Notes: generated from the sequence alone by a model not told the origin. A stretch of DNA of 64,000 nucleotides from Halobellus sp. LT62 (GCF_037031285.1 NZ_JAYEZO010000002.1:248001-312000), one strand, 5' to 3'. Positions 16,514 through 24,513 are shown, counted from the first letter of the stretch. Numbers and translations: made by a program.

Positions 16514-17638
16514 ATGAGGGACGACCCCGATGAGGGGATGCTGTCGTGGGACGAGACGGTCTTCCGCGACGAACACGTCTTCGAGATCGATTACGTCCCC
16601 GAGACGTTCGAGCACCGCGAGACGCAACTGGAGAGCCTGAAGTACGCGCTCCGGCCCGCCGTCCGCGGGTCACGCCCGCTCAACACGATGGTCCGCGGGC
16701 CGCCGGGAACGGGCAAGACGACCGCCGTCCAGAAGCTCTTCGGCGAACTCGGAGCCCAGAGCGGCGTCCAGACCGTCCGCGTGAACTGTCAGGTCGACTC
16801 GACGCGCTACGCCGTCTTCTCGCGGATTTTCGAGCACATCTTCGAGTACGAACCGCCGTCGTCGGGGATCTCCTTCAAGAAGCTCTTCGGACAGATCACC
16901 GACCGGCTCGTCGAGGAGGAGCAGGTGCTCGCGGTCGCGCTCGACGACGTGAACTACCTCTTCTACGAGAACGAGGTCTCGGACACGCTCTACTCGCTGC
17001 TCCGGGCGCACGAGGCGCACTCGGGCGCGAAGATCGGCGTCGTCGTCGTCTCCTCGGACCTCTCGCTCGACGTGATCGACGAACTCGACAACCGCGTCCA
17101 GAGCGTGTTCCGTCCCGAGGAGGTGTACTTCCCCGTCTACGGCGTCGACGAGATCGTCGACATCCTCCGCGAGCGCGTTCGCCGCGGGTTCCACGAGGGC
17201 GTCGTCAGCTCGACGGAGCTCGATCGCGTCGCCGAGTTGACCGCCGAGAGCGGCGACCTGCGGGTCGGCATCGACCTCCTCCGCCGCGCGGGACTCCACG
17301 CCGAGATGCGCGCGAGCCGGACCGTCAACGTCGAAGACGTCGAGGCGGCCTACGAGAAGTCCAAGTACGTCCACCTCTCGCGGAGCCTCCGCGGCCTCTC
17401 CGAGCGCGAGCGCGAACTCGTCCGCGTGATCGCCGAGCACGACGGCTCCCAAGCGGGCGAGGTGTACGACGCGTTCCACGAGGAGACGGATCTCGGCTAC
17501 ACGCGCTATTCGGAGATCGTCAACAAACTGGACCGATTAGGGCTCGTCGACACCGATTACGCCGAGATCGAGGGGCGCGGTCGGTCGCGGTCGCTCTCGT
17601 TGGCCTACGATTCCGAGGCCGTGTTAGAGCGACTTTGA
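16514..17638 (+). CDS. orc: Orc1/Cdc6 family replication initiation protein
   Basis: A 374-residue AAA+ initiator. Walker A is GPPGTGKTT, the Walker B region is LAVALDDVNYLF, and the initiator-specific and sensor regions are followed by a winged helix (GSQAGEVYDAFHEETDLGYT). Typical Walker B is hhhhDE; here it reads DDVN, a variant seen in some haloarchaeal paralogues, so ATP hydrolysis may be altered. The preceding intergenic space is only ~100 bases and shows no origin-recognition boxes. This is probably a dispersed paralogue, not the master origin locus. Confidence 0.9.
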   Translation: MRDDPDEGMLSWDETVFRDEHVFEIDYVPETFEHRETQLESLKYALRPAVRGSRPLNTMVRGPPGTGKTTAVQKLFGELGAQSGVQTVRVNCQVDSTRYAVFSRIFEHIFEYEPPSSGISFKKLFGQITDRLVEEEQVLAVALDDVNYLFYENEVSDTLYSLLRAHEAHSGAKIGVVVVSSDLSLDVIDELDNRVQSVFRPEEVYFPVYGVDEIVDILRERVRRGFHEGVVSSTELDRVAELTAESGDLRVGIDLLRRAGLHAEMRASRTVNVEDVEAAYEKSKYVHLSRSLRGLSERERELVRVIAEHDGSQAGEVYDAFHEETDLGYTRYSEIVNKLDRLGLVDTDYAEIEGRGRSRSLSLAYDSEAVLERL

Positions 17639-17712
17639 GACGGTCGCCCCGCTCGGTTCGAGGAGACGCGCAGAGCGGAAGCTTTGTGCCCCTCCTCGCC
17701 GAGACGACGCGT

Positions 17713-18405
17713 ATGAAGACGACCGGCGGAACCGACGACCAGAAGCGACGCGCGGGCGACCGCGCCGCCGAACTCGTCGCAGACGGCGACGTCGTCGGCC
17801 TCGGCACCGGCAGCACCGCCGCGCACGCGATCCGCGCGATCGGCCGCGCGGTCGAGGAGGGGCTCGACGTCCGCGGGATTCCGACGTCGTTCGACTCGCG
17901 ATCGCTCGCTCGGGAGGCCGAAATTCCGCTCCGCTCGCTCGACGACGTCGACGGCGTCGATCTCGCGATCGACGGCGCAGACCAGATCGACGCCGACTTG
18001 CAGGCTATCAAAGGCGGCGGCGCGGCGCACGCCCGCGAGAAGGTCGTCGACGCGGCGGCCGACCGCTTCGTCGTCGTCGCCGACCCCTCGAAGACCGTCG
18101 AACGGCTCTCGCGGGCGGTGCCGATCGAGGTCCTTCCCGACGCGTCCGCCGCGGTCGAACGCGACCTCGTCGCGCTCGGCGGCGAACCGTCGCTCCGGCG
18201 CGCCGAGCGCAAGGACGGCCCCGTCGTCACCGACAACGGCAACCTCGTTCTCGACTGCGAGTTCGGCGATATCGACGACCCGCAGTCGCTTTCGACGTCG
18301 CTGTCGGGACTTCCGGGAGTCGTCGAACACGGACTCTTCGTCGACCTCGTCGACGCGGTTTACGTCGGGACCGACGACGGAGTCGACGTCCGCCGACGGG
18401 GCTGA
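17713..18405 (+). CDS. rpiA: Ribose-5-phosphate isomerase A
   Basis: A 230-residue enzyme interconverting ribose 5-phosphate and ribulose 5-phosphate, a step that supplies PRPP. Characteristic motifs are present: GLGTGSTAAHAI for phosphate binding, AIDGADQID with catalytic Asp, IKGGGAAHAREK with the catalytic Lys region, and VVTDNGNLVLDCEF. Length and motif order are standard. A PRPP synthetase lies far away at 44925-45791. The start is the ATG at 17713, 74 bases after the Orc gene. Confidence 0.95.
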   Translation: MKTTGGTDDQKRRAGDRAAELVADGDVVGLGTGSTAAHAIRAIGRAVEEGLDVRGIPTSFDSRSLAREAEIPLRSLDDVDGVDLAIDGADQIDADLQAIKGGGAAHAREKVVDAAADRFVVVADPSKTVERLSRAVPIEVLPDASAAVERDLVALGGEPSLRRAERKDGPVVTDNGNLVLDCEFGDIDDPQSLSTSLSGLPGVVEHGLFVDLVDAVYVGTDDGVDVRRRG

Positions 18406-18483
18406 GCGGTCGCGTGGGCGACTGCGGCGTCGCGGGAGCGAGTCCGGCGTATCGAGAGTATGGCCGCCGCTGGTCGAGGTGGC

Positions 18484-18499
18484 GTCAATAAAAATTCGG
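18484..18499 (-). terminator. T-rich terminator of the histone-like gene
   Basis: Just past the stop codon of the small minus-strand gene, the minus strand reads CGAATTTTTATTG. This short T-run is of the kind used for transcription termination in archaea. Confidence 0.4.
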
Positions 18500-18515
18500 G
18501 ATCAGTAAACCCGAC

Positions 18516-18683
18516 TTACAGGTCGCGGGGCTGAACCGTCTTGCGGTCGTTATCTTCCGCGCGACGGGCAGCGTCTTCGAGCAGTTCGTTCACTTCTTCG
18601 TCGAGTGCATCGTAGAAGTCAGAGGCCACGTTCTTGTCTTGGAGCGCTTCCTTGACGGCTGCTTTGACAATAAGGTCTGCCAT
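18516..18683 (-). CDS. Small histone-fold protein (DUF1931-like)
   Basis: A 55-residue protein, MADLIVKAAVKEALQDKNVA through RKTVQPRDL. It has a short helix, a long helix rich in D/E (YDALDEEVNELLEDAARRA) and the KTVQPRDL end that matches the loop and start of the last helix in histone folds. It resembles the DUF1931 proteins annotated in haloarchaea. It is too acidic and short to be a normal DNA-wrapping histone by itself. A strong TATA element lies upstream and GAGGGTGG shortly before the ATG. Existence is well supported; function is unknown. Confidence 0.85.
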   Translation of the reverse strand: MADLIVKAAVKEALQDKNVASDFYDALDEEVNELLEDAARRAEDNDRKTVQPRDL

Positions 18684-18704
18684 ACACCACCCTCTATATC
18701 GGCA

Positions 18705-18716
18705 CTATATAAAAAG
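18705..18716 (-). promoter_or_regulatory. TATA box of the histone-like gene
   Basis: The minus strand reads CTTTTTATATAG, 22-33 bases upstream of the start codon at 18683. It is one of the clearest TATA boxes in the window and suggests strong expression. Confidence 0.65.
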
Positions 18717-18965
18717 ATTTTCCAAAACCCGGGCCTCTCCGTCCGTGCGTGTCGTCTATAGCGTTTTCTATGGGAATGATTTATATACTCGGGGATAGCA
18801 GTAGAAGAATCGCACTGATTTCATCGATTCGGTGCGTCTCGACGGATGCGTCGCCCGAACCGCGGTCGCCGCTCTCGCTCGATATCGCATCGCGTGGGAA
18901 CGGATCCGATTCGACGGGGCGCACCGAAGCGACAGGTACGAGTCGACCGGTTCCGACTACGGGGT

Positions 18966-19757
18966 ATGCGCGAAGTGCTCGAAGCGGTCGCGGCGGGTGA
19001 ACTCTCCCCGGCCGAGGCGGAGGCGCGATTGGCCGGATACGTCACGACAGAGGCAGGACGATTCGACGCCGCACGGGAACAGCGACGCGGAGCGCCGGAG
19101 GGGATCCTCGCCGAGGGGAAGACGCCCGACGAAATAGCGGATCTGGCGACGACTGCGCTCGATTCAACGGGTCGCGCGCTTCTCACGCGAGTCTCCGAGG
19201 CCGACGTCGAGGCCGTCGAAGAGGCTGTCGCCGAAACGGTGGATCTCGAATACGACGCCCGCGCCGGGACGCTCGTCGTTCGTCGGGCGGACTACGAACC
19301 GCCGACGCTCGATGCATCCGCGGCGGTCGTGACCGGCGGGACGGCCGACCGCGCGGTCGCGGGCGAGGCGGCGACCGTTCTCGACGCGATGGGCGCGACC
19401 GTCGAGGTGATCGAGGACGTCGGCGTCGCACACCTCGGCAGGATCCTCGACCACCTCGACGCCCTCCGCGCGGCGGACGTCCTCGTCGTCGTCGCGGGGC
19501 GCGAGGGCGCGCTGCCGACGGTCGTCGCCGGGCTCGTCGACACGCCGGTCATCGGCGTTCCGGTCTCGACCGGATACGGACACGGCGGCGAGGGTGAAGC
19601 CGCACTCGCGGGGATGCTGCAGTCCTGTACGGTCGTCTCGGTCGTCAACGTCGACGCCGGGTTCGTCGCGGGAACCCAGGCGGGACTCATCGCGCGCGCG
19701 GTGAGCGACGCCCGGGATGAAACCGACGACCGGGACGAAACTGCCAAAACAGACTAA
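18966..19757 (+). CDS. larB: LarB, nickel-pincer cofactor carboxylase/hydrolase
   Basis: A 263-residue protein. The N-terminal ~100 residues match the LarB-specific part (MREVLEAVAAGELSPAEAE). The C-terminal part is a PurE/AIR-carboxylase-like domain (AVVTGGTADRAVAGEAATVL, VVVAGREGALPTVVAGL, STGYGHGGEGEAALAGMLQS). LarB carboxylates nicotinic acid adenine dinucleotide and hydrolyses it to the dicarboxylate substrate of LarE. larE is in the same window; larC and larA are not. The start is the ATG at 18966, since the upstream open frame lacks similarity. Confidence 0.9.
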   Translation: MREVLEAVAAGELSPAEAEARLAGYVTTEAGRFDAAREQRRGAPEGILAEGKTPDEIADLATTALDSTGRALLTRVSEADVEAVEEAVAETVDLEYDARAGTLVVRRADYEPPTLDASAAVVTGGTADRAVAGEAATVLDAMGATVEVIEDVGVAHLGRILDHLDALRAADVLVVVAGREGALPTVVAGLVDTPVIGVPVSTGYGHGGEGEAALAGMLQSCTVVSVVNVDAGFVAGTQAGLIARAVSDARDETDDRDETAKTD

Positions 19758-19760
19758 TAG

Positions 19761-19835
19761 GGCTTCTCGCGTGCGCGGGAAGCCATATATGCGTCGCGCC
19801 CGTAGCGTGGGGCACCGGCAAATGGTGGCTGCCGG
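19761..19835 (+). other. Two hairpins between larB and the zinc micro-protein gene
   Basis: The first hairpin (19761-19784) pairs GGCTTCTCGC with GCGGGAAGCC around a 4-base loop and begins four bases after the larB stop, so it could act as a terminator or processing site. The second (19815-19835) pairs CCGGCA with TGCCGG and falls within the probable leader of the next gene, just before its ATG. An ATATAT element near 19785 lies between them and may be that gene's TATA box. Confidence 0.45.
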
Positions 19836-19843
19836 ACACACGC

Positions 19844-19993
19844 ATGCCAACCTGTGACCACTGCGGGTCACACGTCTCCGACAACTTCGCGCGCGTGTTC
19901 GCCGACAAAGAAGGGCGACTGCTCGCCTGTCCAAACTGCTCGGCGAACGCGGGGATCGCGGAGGTCGCGCGGCGTCGCACCCGCACAGCGTGA
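19844..19993 (+). CDS. Zinc-ribbon micro-protein
   Basis: A 49-residue protein, MPTCDHCGSHVSDNFARVFA onward. It has two CxxC pairs, C4/C7 and C29/C32 (ACPNCS), that would bind one zinc ion, followed by a basic tail RRRTRTA. Such single-zinc-ribbon micro-proteins are abundant in haloarchaea and some act as small regulators. The coding assignment rests on the clean ATG start, the zinc pattern and the position directly behind a plausible promoter. Function is unknown. Confidence 0.8.
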   Translation: MPTCDHCGSHVSDNFARVFADKEGRLLACPNCSANAGIAEVARRRTRTA

Positions 19994-20120
19994 CCACTGA
20001 AACGGCGATCGACCACCACGCGAAGCCGTACCCGTTTTGATCGGACGGACGAACCACCGTCCGGTCGCCTCGATGTCGACGACCGGAAGGGCTACCTGTC
20101 TCTCCGCGTAGATTCCAGCA

Positions 20121-21023
20121 ATGAGTAGGGAGCCGAGGATTCTCCTCACGAACGACGACGGCATCGACGCGCCGGGCATCGCGACCCTCCGAACCGAACT
20201 CACCGCGCTCGGTGACGTCACGGTCGTCGCGCCCGACGCGAACCAAAGCGGTGTCGGCCGGACGCGAAACCACATCGCACACGTCCGCGAGCATCCGTGG
20301 GGCTACCGCCTCTCCGGCACCCCCGCCGACTGCGTCGCGTACGGCCTCCGAGGGCTCGACACCGACTTCGACGTCGTCGTCTCCGGCGTCAACGACGGGC
20401 CGAACGCGGGCAACTACGTCGTCGGCCGGTCGGGGACCGTCGGCGCGGGCATCGAGGCGGCGTTCCTCGGGACGCCGGCGCTCGCCGTCTCGGCGTACCA
20501 CTCGACGGATTTCTTTCTCTCCCCGCCCGAGGAGTACGACTTCGCTCGACCCGCACGGATCGCTTGCCGACTCGTCTCCCGCGCGCTGGAATCCGGTGTC
20601 TACGACGACGTCGACCTCCTAAACGTCAACGCCCCGGTGGACGCGCCGTCGCCGCCGGTGATTCTGACCGACCCCTACCACGACTACGAGCAGCACGTCG
20701 AACCCGCCGATCCCGCCGACCTCGACGACGGCGCGCTCGGCACCGACGGCGGTGAGTCAGCCGGGGGCAGCGAACCGGCCGACGGCGGTACGCTGGCAGA
20801 CGACGAGCAGGTCGTCCACCTCCACGACCGGACGTGGCCCGGTGCAGTCGGCTGGGAGAACCCCTTCCCCGCGACAGAGGAGCACCGCGAGCGCTACCCC
20901 GTCGGCACCGACCGCCGCGCGATGGTCGACGCCGAAGTCAGCGTCTCGCCGCTCTCTGTAACGCACGCCTCCCCCGACAGCGCCGCGCTCGCGGAGGTTG
21001 TCGAGACGATCGACGTGGAGTGA
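20121..21023 (+). CDS. surE: 5'/3'-nucleotidase SurE
   Basis: A 300-residue metal-dependent nucleoside monophosphatase. [14 protein letters not shown] carries the metal-binding NDDG, and [12 protein letters not shown] and [10 protein letters not shown] complete the active site. An acidic Gly/Asp-rich insert lies around residues 195-235, before the C-terminal beta part, as is common in haloarchaeal versions. It removes phosphate from nucleotides and possibly short polyphosphate. Its end overlaps or nearly touches the GIY-YIG gene that follows. Confidence 0.93.
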   Translation: MSREPRILLTNDDGIDAPGIATLRTELTALGDVTVVAPDANQSGVGRTRNHIAHVREHPWGYRLSGTPADCVAYGLRGLDTDFDVVVSGVNDGPNAGNYVVGRSGTVGAGIEAAFLGTPALAVSAYHSTDFFLSPPEEYDFARPARIACRLVSRALESGVYDDVDLLNVNAPVDAPSPPVILTDPYHDYEQHVEPADPADLDDGALGTDGGESAGGSEPADGGTLADDEQVVHLHDRTWPGAVGWENPFPATEEHRERYPVGTDRRAMVDAEVSVSPLSVTHASPDSAALAEVVETIDVE

Positions 21024-21031
21024 GTGCGGCG

Positions 21032-21292
21032 ATGTCGGAGTCCGGTACCGAACACTACGTGTACGTCCTCGAATGCGCTGACGGTTCGCTGTACACGGGC
21101 TACACGACCGACGTCGACCGCCGCGTCGCCGAGCACGACGCCGGCGAGGGGGCGAAGTACACGCGTGGTCGGACGCCCGTCGAGTTGGTTCACGTCGAGT
21201 CGTTCGGCTCGCAGTCCGCGGCGATGTCCCGGGAGCACGAGATCAAGCAGTTCTCGCGCGGGGAGAAGGTCCGATTGGTCGACCTCGACTGA
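21032..21292 (+). CDS. GIY-YIG family nuclease-like protein (UPF0213/YhbQ type)
   Basis: An 86-residue single-domain protein. [20 protein letters not shown] supplies the GIY-YIG core, then the catalytic Arg in DRRVAEHD, and [16 protein letters not shown] supplies the usual Glu and Lys. Stand-alone UPF0213 proteins of this size act on DNA or RNA in some bacteria. An alternative GTG start at 21020 overlaps the surE stop codon. I prefer the ATG at 21032 but translational coupling is likely either way. Confidence 0.85.
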   Translation: MSESGTEHYVYVLECADGSLYTGYTTDVDRRVAEHDAGEGAKYTRGRTPVELVHVESFGSQSAAMSREHEIKQFSRGEKVRLVDLD

Positions 21293-21313
21293 GTCAACGC
21301 CCGTCTCTCTCGG

Positions 21314-21850
21314 CTACCGCTCCGGATGCAGCCGCCGCGCCTCCTCGACGACGGCGACGCCCAACTCTTCGAGTCGGCTTCGAATCCCCTCGTCGGTGAG
21401 CGTGTCGCCGTCGAACTTCCGCGAGGCGCGTCGGATGCCGACCTGCTCGGGCACCGTGTGGCCGTGGACGCCTCTGACCGTGCTCCGCATATGCTCCAGG
21501 GTCGCGCCGTAGGAGCCGCCGCCGGCGGTCGCGACGAGGCCGACCGCCGTGTTCTCGAACTCGTCTTTCGAGCAGTAGTCGTGGAAGTTGCGGAACGTCG
21601 AGGAGTACGAGTCGTGATAGACCGGCGAGCCGAGAAGTACCGCCTCGGCGTCGCGGACGCGTCGGGTGAGCTCCGGGGAGTCGCCTTGCTCGTCGACGCT
21701 GGGGTGATACAGCGGGAGGTCGACCGCGCCGAGGTCGATCAGGTCGGTTGCGACGCCGTGTCCCTCGATGGCATCGAGGACGATCCCGAGAGACTTTCGG
21801 GTGTAGCTCCGCTCGCGCCGACTGCCGGAGACCGCGACGACGGTGATCAT
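21314..21850 (-). CDS. NADPH-dependent FMN reductase family protein
   Basis: A 178-residue flavodoxin-fold protein. VAVSGSRRERSYTRKSLGIV forms the phosphate-binding loop for FMN, and LLGSPVYHDSYSSTFRNFHD and ATAGGGSYGATLEHM are further flavin-contact motifs. It probably reduces FMN or quinone-like substrates with NAD(P)H. The start is taken at the ATG at 21848-21850, where family similarity begins. It is convergent with the GIY-YIG gene. Confidence 0.87.
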   Translation of the reverse strand: MITVVAVSGSRRERSYTRKSLGIVLDAIEGHGVATDLIDLGAVDLPLYHPSVDEQGDSPELTRRVRDAEAVLLGSPVYHDSYSSTFRNFHDYCSKDEFENTAVGLVATAGGGSYGATLEHMRSTVRGVHGHTVPEQVGIRRASRKFDGDTLTDEGIRSRLEELGVAVVEEARRLHPER

Positions 21851-22324
21851 TGTCCCCAATCGGAGCCGAACGGCGAAAAGAACCACGGGTACGCGTCGGC
21901 GCTCCGGTGTACGATAGACGCGACGCTCGTCGTGCCGGACATCGGACCGATCGGACCGAGGCGGAGGCCGCCCCCACGGCTGCCGAGTCGGCGAGTCGCC
22001 ACCTGCTCGCCGCTCAATCGCCGCCGTCCCGCCCGCTTTTACGGCTCTTTCGGCTGGCGAACAGTCGGCACCCGCACGAGAACTCCCGAGGTGGTTCGCC
22101 CCGTCGAACCGTTTCCCGGCTCTCTCCCTCCCACGCCGACGTGCCGAACAACCGCGAAGCGGCGCGGGCTGATACTTATAGTAGCATTTGCAACTGATTA
22201 CTCACACCCGGGATGGCCCCGCCATCCGATATGAACGTTCGTCTCCCGTCGATCCCGCTTCGTCGGTTCCTCGACCGCTCGATGTCGACGGGGATTTTTA
22301 TCCGATGCCGGGCTCAGTTCTGCT
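21851..22324. other. Intergenic region with a relic of the 39-kb palindromic element
   Basis: These 474 bases have no supported gene. They contain, at 22176-22203, a fragment nearly identical to one end of the nested palindrome at 39209-39292. The TATA box of the following phosphohexomutase gene (GATTTTTATCC near 22292-22302) lies close to its ATG. The rest is GC-rich non-coding sequence. Confidence 0.55.
22176..22203 (+). repeat. Truncated copy of a palindromic intergenic element
   Basis: The 17 bases TATAGTAGCATTTGCAA are identical to each inverted arm of the element at 39209-39292. The next 11 bases match its reverse strand with one mismatch, so 27 of 28 positions agree. The partner arm is missing here, so this is a solo end or relic. 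Confidence 0.8.
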
Positions 22325-23698
22325 ATGGACGAGATCTCTTTCGGGACGGACGGTTGGCGGGCGACGCTCGACACCTTCACGGACGATCGGGTGCGGATCG
22401 TCGGGCAGGGCGTCGCCGACTACCTCATCGAGGCGGGGTACGACGACCCCGTCTTCGTCGGCTACGACGCCCGCGAGACCTCGAAGGGGTTCGCCGACTC
22501 GCTGGCTGAGGTCCTCGCGGGCAACGGCTTCGACGTCCTCCTGCCCGAGCGCGACTGCCCGACGCCGCTCGTCGCCTACGCGATCGTCGACCGTGGGCTC
22601 TCGGGCGCGCTGATGATCACGGCGTCGCACAACCCGCCCGAGTACAACGGCGTGAAGTTCATCCCCTCCGACGGTGCGCCAGCCCTCCCCGAGGTGACCG
22701 ACGCTGTCGCCGCGTACCTCGCGAAACCGGATCTCCTCCCCGAAGCCGAGCGCGGAACGATCGAGACGGTCGACGTCGTGACGCCGCACTCCGCACGCGC
22801 CCGCGACCTCGTCGACGCCGACCTCTCGGGACTGACGGTCGTCCACGACGCGATGCACGGCTCCGGTCGCGGCGTCACCGACGAACTCCTCCGCTCCGCC
22901 GGCGCGGAGGTCGTCAGCGTCCGCGACGGGCGCGACCCCGACTTCGGCGGCACGCCGCCGGAGCCCAGCGCCGAGAACCTCGAACCGCTCGTCGAGGCGG
23001 TGGAGAAACACGACGCCGACCTCGGGGTCGCGAACGACGGCGACGCCGACCGCGTGGCGTTCGTGACGCCCGATCGGGGGCACTTAGACGAGAACCTCTT
23101 CTACGCCGCCCTCTACGACTACCTCCTCGAATCGGACTCGGGGCCCGCGATCCGGACGGTCTCGACGACGTTCCTGATCGACCGCATCGCGGAGGCACAC
23201 GGCGAGGAGGTCTTCGAGACCGCGGTCGGGTTCAAGTGGGTCGCGCAGGCGATGGCCGAACACGACGCGCTCATCGGCGGCGAGGAGTCCGGCGGCTTCT
23301 CGATCCGCGGGCACGTCCGCGAGAAGGACGGCGTCCTGATGGCGCTGCTCGGGGCCGCCGCGGCGGCCGAAGAGTCGATGGACGTCCGCGTCGACCGTCT
23401 GCTCGACACCCACGGCGACATCGTCTCCGATAAGATCAGCCTCGACTGCCCTGATTCGGAGAAGGCGCGCGTCATTTCCGACCTCGACGAGGCGCTCCCC
23501 GAGCGAGTCGCCGACCGCGATATCGCCGAGGTGGTGACGCTCGACGGGTTCAAACTCCTCCTCGAAGACGGGTCGTGGCTCCTCGTTCGCCCGTCCGGGA
23601 CCGAGCCCAAAATGCGGATCTACACGGAAGCGTCGAGCCAAGACCGCGCCGAGGCGTTGCTGGCGGCGGGGCGGGAGCTGGTCGAACCGCTCATCTGA
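22325..23698 (+). CDS. Phosphoglucomutase/phosphomannomutase family protein
   Basis: A 457-residue alpha-D-phosphohexomutase moving phosphate between C1 and C6 of a hexose. Four expected elements appear in order: FGTDGWRATL at the N-terminus, the phosphoserine loop MITASHNPPEYNGVK, the metal loop GVANDGDADRVAF, the sugar loop GGEESGGFS, and the phosphate-binding RPSGTEPKMRIY near the end. It would feed nucleotide-sugar synthesis for glycans. The exact sugar is not predictable. Its last 8 bases overlap the convergent GNAT gene. Confidence 0.9.
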   Translation: MDEISFGTDGWRATLDTFTDDRVRIVGQGVADYLIEAGYDDPVFVGYDARETSKGFADSLAEVLAGNGFDVLLPERDCPTPLVAYAIVDRGLSGALMITASHNPPEYNGVKFIPSDGAPALPEVTDAVAAYLAKPDLLPEAERGTIETVDVVTPHSARARDLVDADLSGLTVVHDAMHGSGRGVTDELLRSAGAEVVSVRDGRDPDFGGTPPEPSAENLEPLVEAVEKHDADLGVANDGDADRVAFVTPDRGHLDENLFYAALYDYLLESDSGPAIRTVSTTFLIDRIAEAHGEEVFETAVGFKWVAQAMAEHDALIGGEESGGFSIRGHVREKDGVLMALLGAAAAAEESMDVRVDRLLDTHGDIVSDKISLDCPDSEKARVISDLDEALPERVADRDIAEVVTLDGFKLLLEDGSWLLVRPSGTEPKMRIYTEASSQDRAEALLAAGRELVEPLI

Positions 23699-24188
23699 GA
23701 GTCCCGAACAGGCGGTCGTCGGTGTCGGCTTCCGCGTCGTCCGCGTTCTCGGCGGCGTCGCCCTCGCCGTTCTCTCGGTCGCCGTCACGACGGATTTCGA
23801 ACCCCAGCGCCGCGTAGAACGGCCGCACTCGCTCGTGGAACCTCGCGACGAGCGATCCCGCCGCGCGCGTCGCCGCCGCCTCGACGAGTGCGCGGCCGAT
23901 TCCGCGCCCGCGTCGAGAGCGGCGCACAGCGATCGATTCGATCTCGGTCGAGCCGCTGTCGGTCCCGGCGGTGGGGTCGCTGTCGTCGCTTTCGGTGCTG
24001 TCACCGTCGACGACGCCCAACACGCAGACTCCGATGACTTTCCCTTCCCCGTCGACAGCGACGAGCGCGTCGCCCTCGCTGACGCGCCGGCGCACCCGCT
24101 CGCGGTCGAACTCCAGCATTGCGGCGTCGAGCAGATACACGACGTCGTCGGCGTCGTCGGGCGTCGATTCGCGGATGTCGGGGGTCAT
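23691..24188 (-). CDS. GNAT family N-acetyltransferase
   Basis: A 165-residue acetyltransferase. The acetyl-CoA pyrophosphate loop is VRRSRRGRGIGRALVEAA, followed by HERVRPFYAALGFEIR, the usual beta-bulge and Tyr region. An acidic insert (residues ~67-85) and acidic C-terminal tail are haloadaptive. The start is the ATG at 24186-24188 (MTPDIRES). Substrate is unknown. Confidence 0.83.
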   Translation of the reverse strand: MTPDIRESTPDDADDVVYLLDAAMLEFDRERVRRRVSEGDALVAVDGEGKVIGVCVLGVVDGDSTESDDSDPTAGTDSGSTEIESIAVRRSRRGRGIGRALVEAAATRAAGSLVARFHERVRPFYAALGFEIRRDGDRENGEGDAAENADDAEADTDDRLFGTLR

Positions 24189-24210
24189 CGTCGAACTGTC
24201 CACACCTCGA

Positions 24211-24420
24211 CTACCGAGACGACCCGCCCTTGATGAGTCGGAGCACGCGCACGCGCTCGACTTCGACGGGCTGGTCCTCCGGCACGGGGCTGCCGTCGAT
24301 CATCACCGAGACCTCGTGCGGCGAGTAGCCGACGGCGCGGACGACGTCGGCGTACGTGTCGCTGTCGTCGACCTCGACTGTCTCCTCCCCTTCGCCGACG
24401 ACGTCAACGGTCACGCGCAT
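24211..24420 (-). CDS. samp2: SAMP2-like ubiquitin-fold small modifier with C-terminal tail
   Basis: A 69-residue beta-grasp protein. Residues 1-66 match haloarchaeal SAMP2 in length and pattern (TYADVVRAVGYSPHEV, VPEDQPVEVERV, VLRLIKGG). SAMP2 is activated by the E1-like UbaA, attached to protein lysines, and also serves in tRNA thiolation. In the H. volcanii protein as I recall it, the diglycine is the true C-terminus. Here GG is residues 65-66 and SSR follows before a TAG stop, so a protease would have to trim three residues before activation. rfcS lies divergently next door, as in other haloarchaea. Confidence 0.88.
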   Translation of the reverse strand: MRVTVDVVGEGEETVEVDDSDTYADVVRAVGYSPHEVSVMIDGSPVPEDQPVEVERVRVLRLIKGGSSR

Positions 24421-24504
24421 ATGTCCGATTCGGTCGCGGCGGGCTTTCCGGTTTCGCTTCCGGCGGCAGACGTCGACCGCGAATCGGTGACCGAAACGCG
24501 GGTG

Positions 24505-24513
24505 GTTTATGAG
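24505..24513 (+). promoter_or_regulatory. TATA box of rfcS
   Basis: GTTTATGAG lies about 27 bases ahead of the ATG at 24536. It supports that ATG rather than the upstream in-frame start, which would fall inside the promoter. Confidence 0.5.

Noticed and set aside
16546-17712. A long frame fused in phase to the N-terminus of RpiA
   Set aside because: The upstream part is an out-of-phase reading of the Orc1/Cdc6 gene and is Arg-rich. RpiA similarity begins only at the ATG at 17713.
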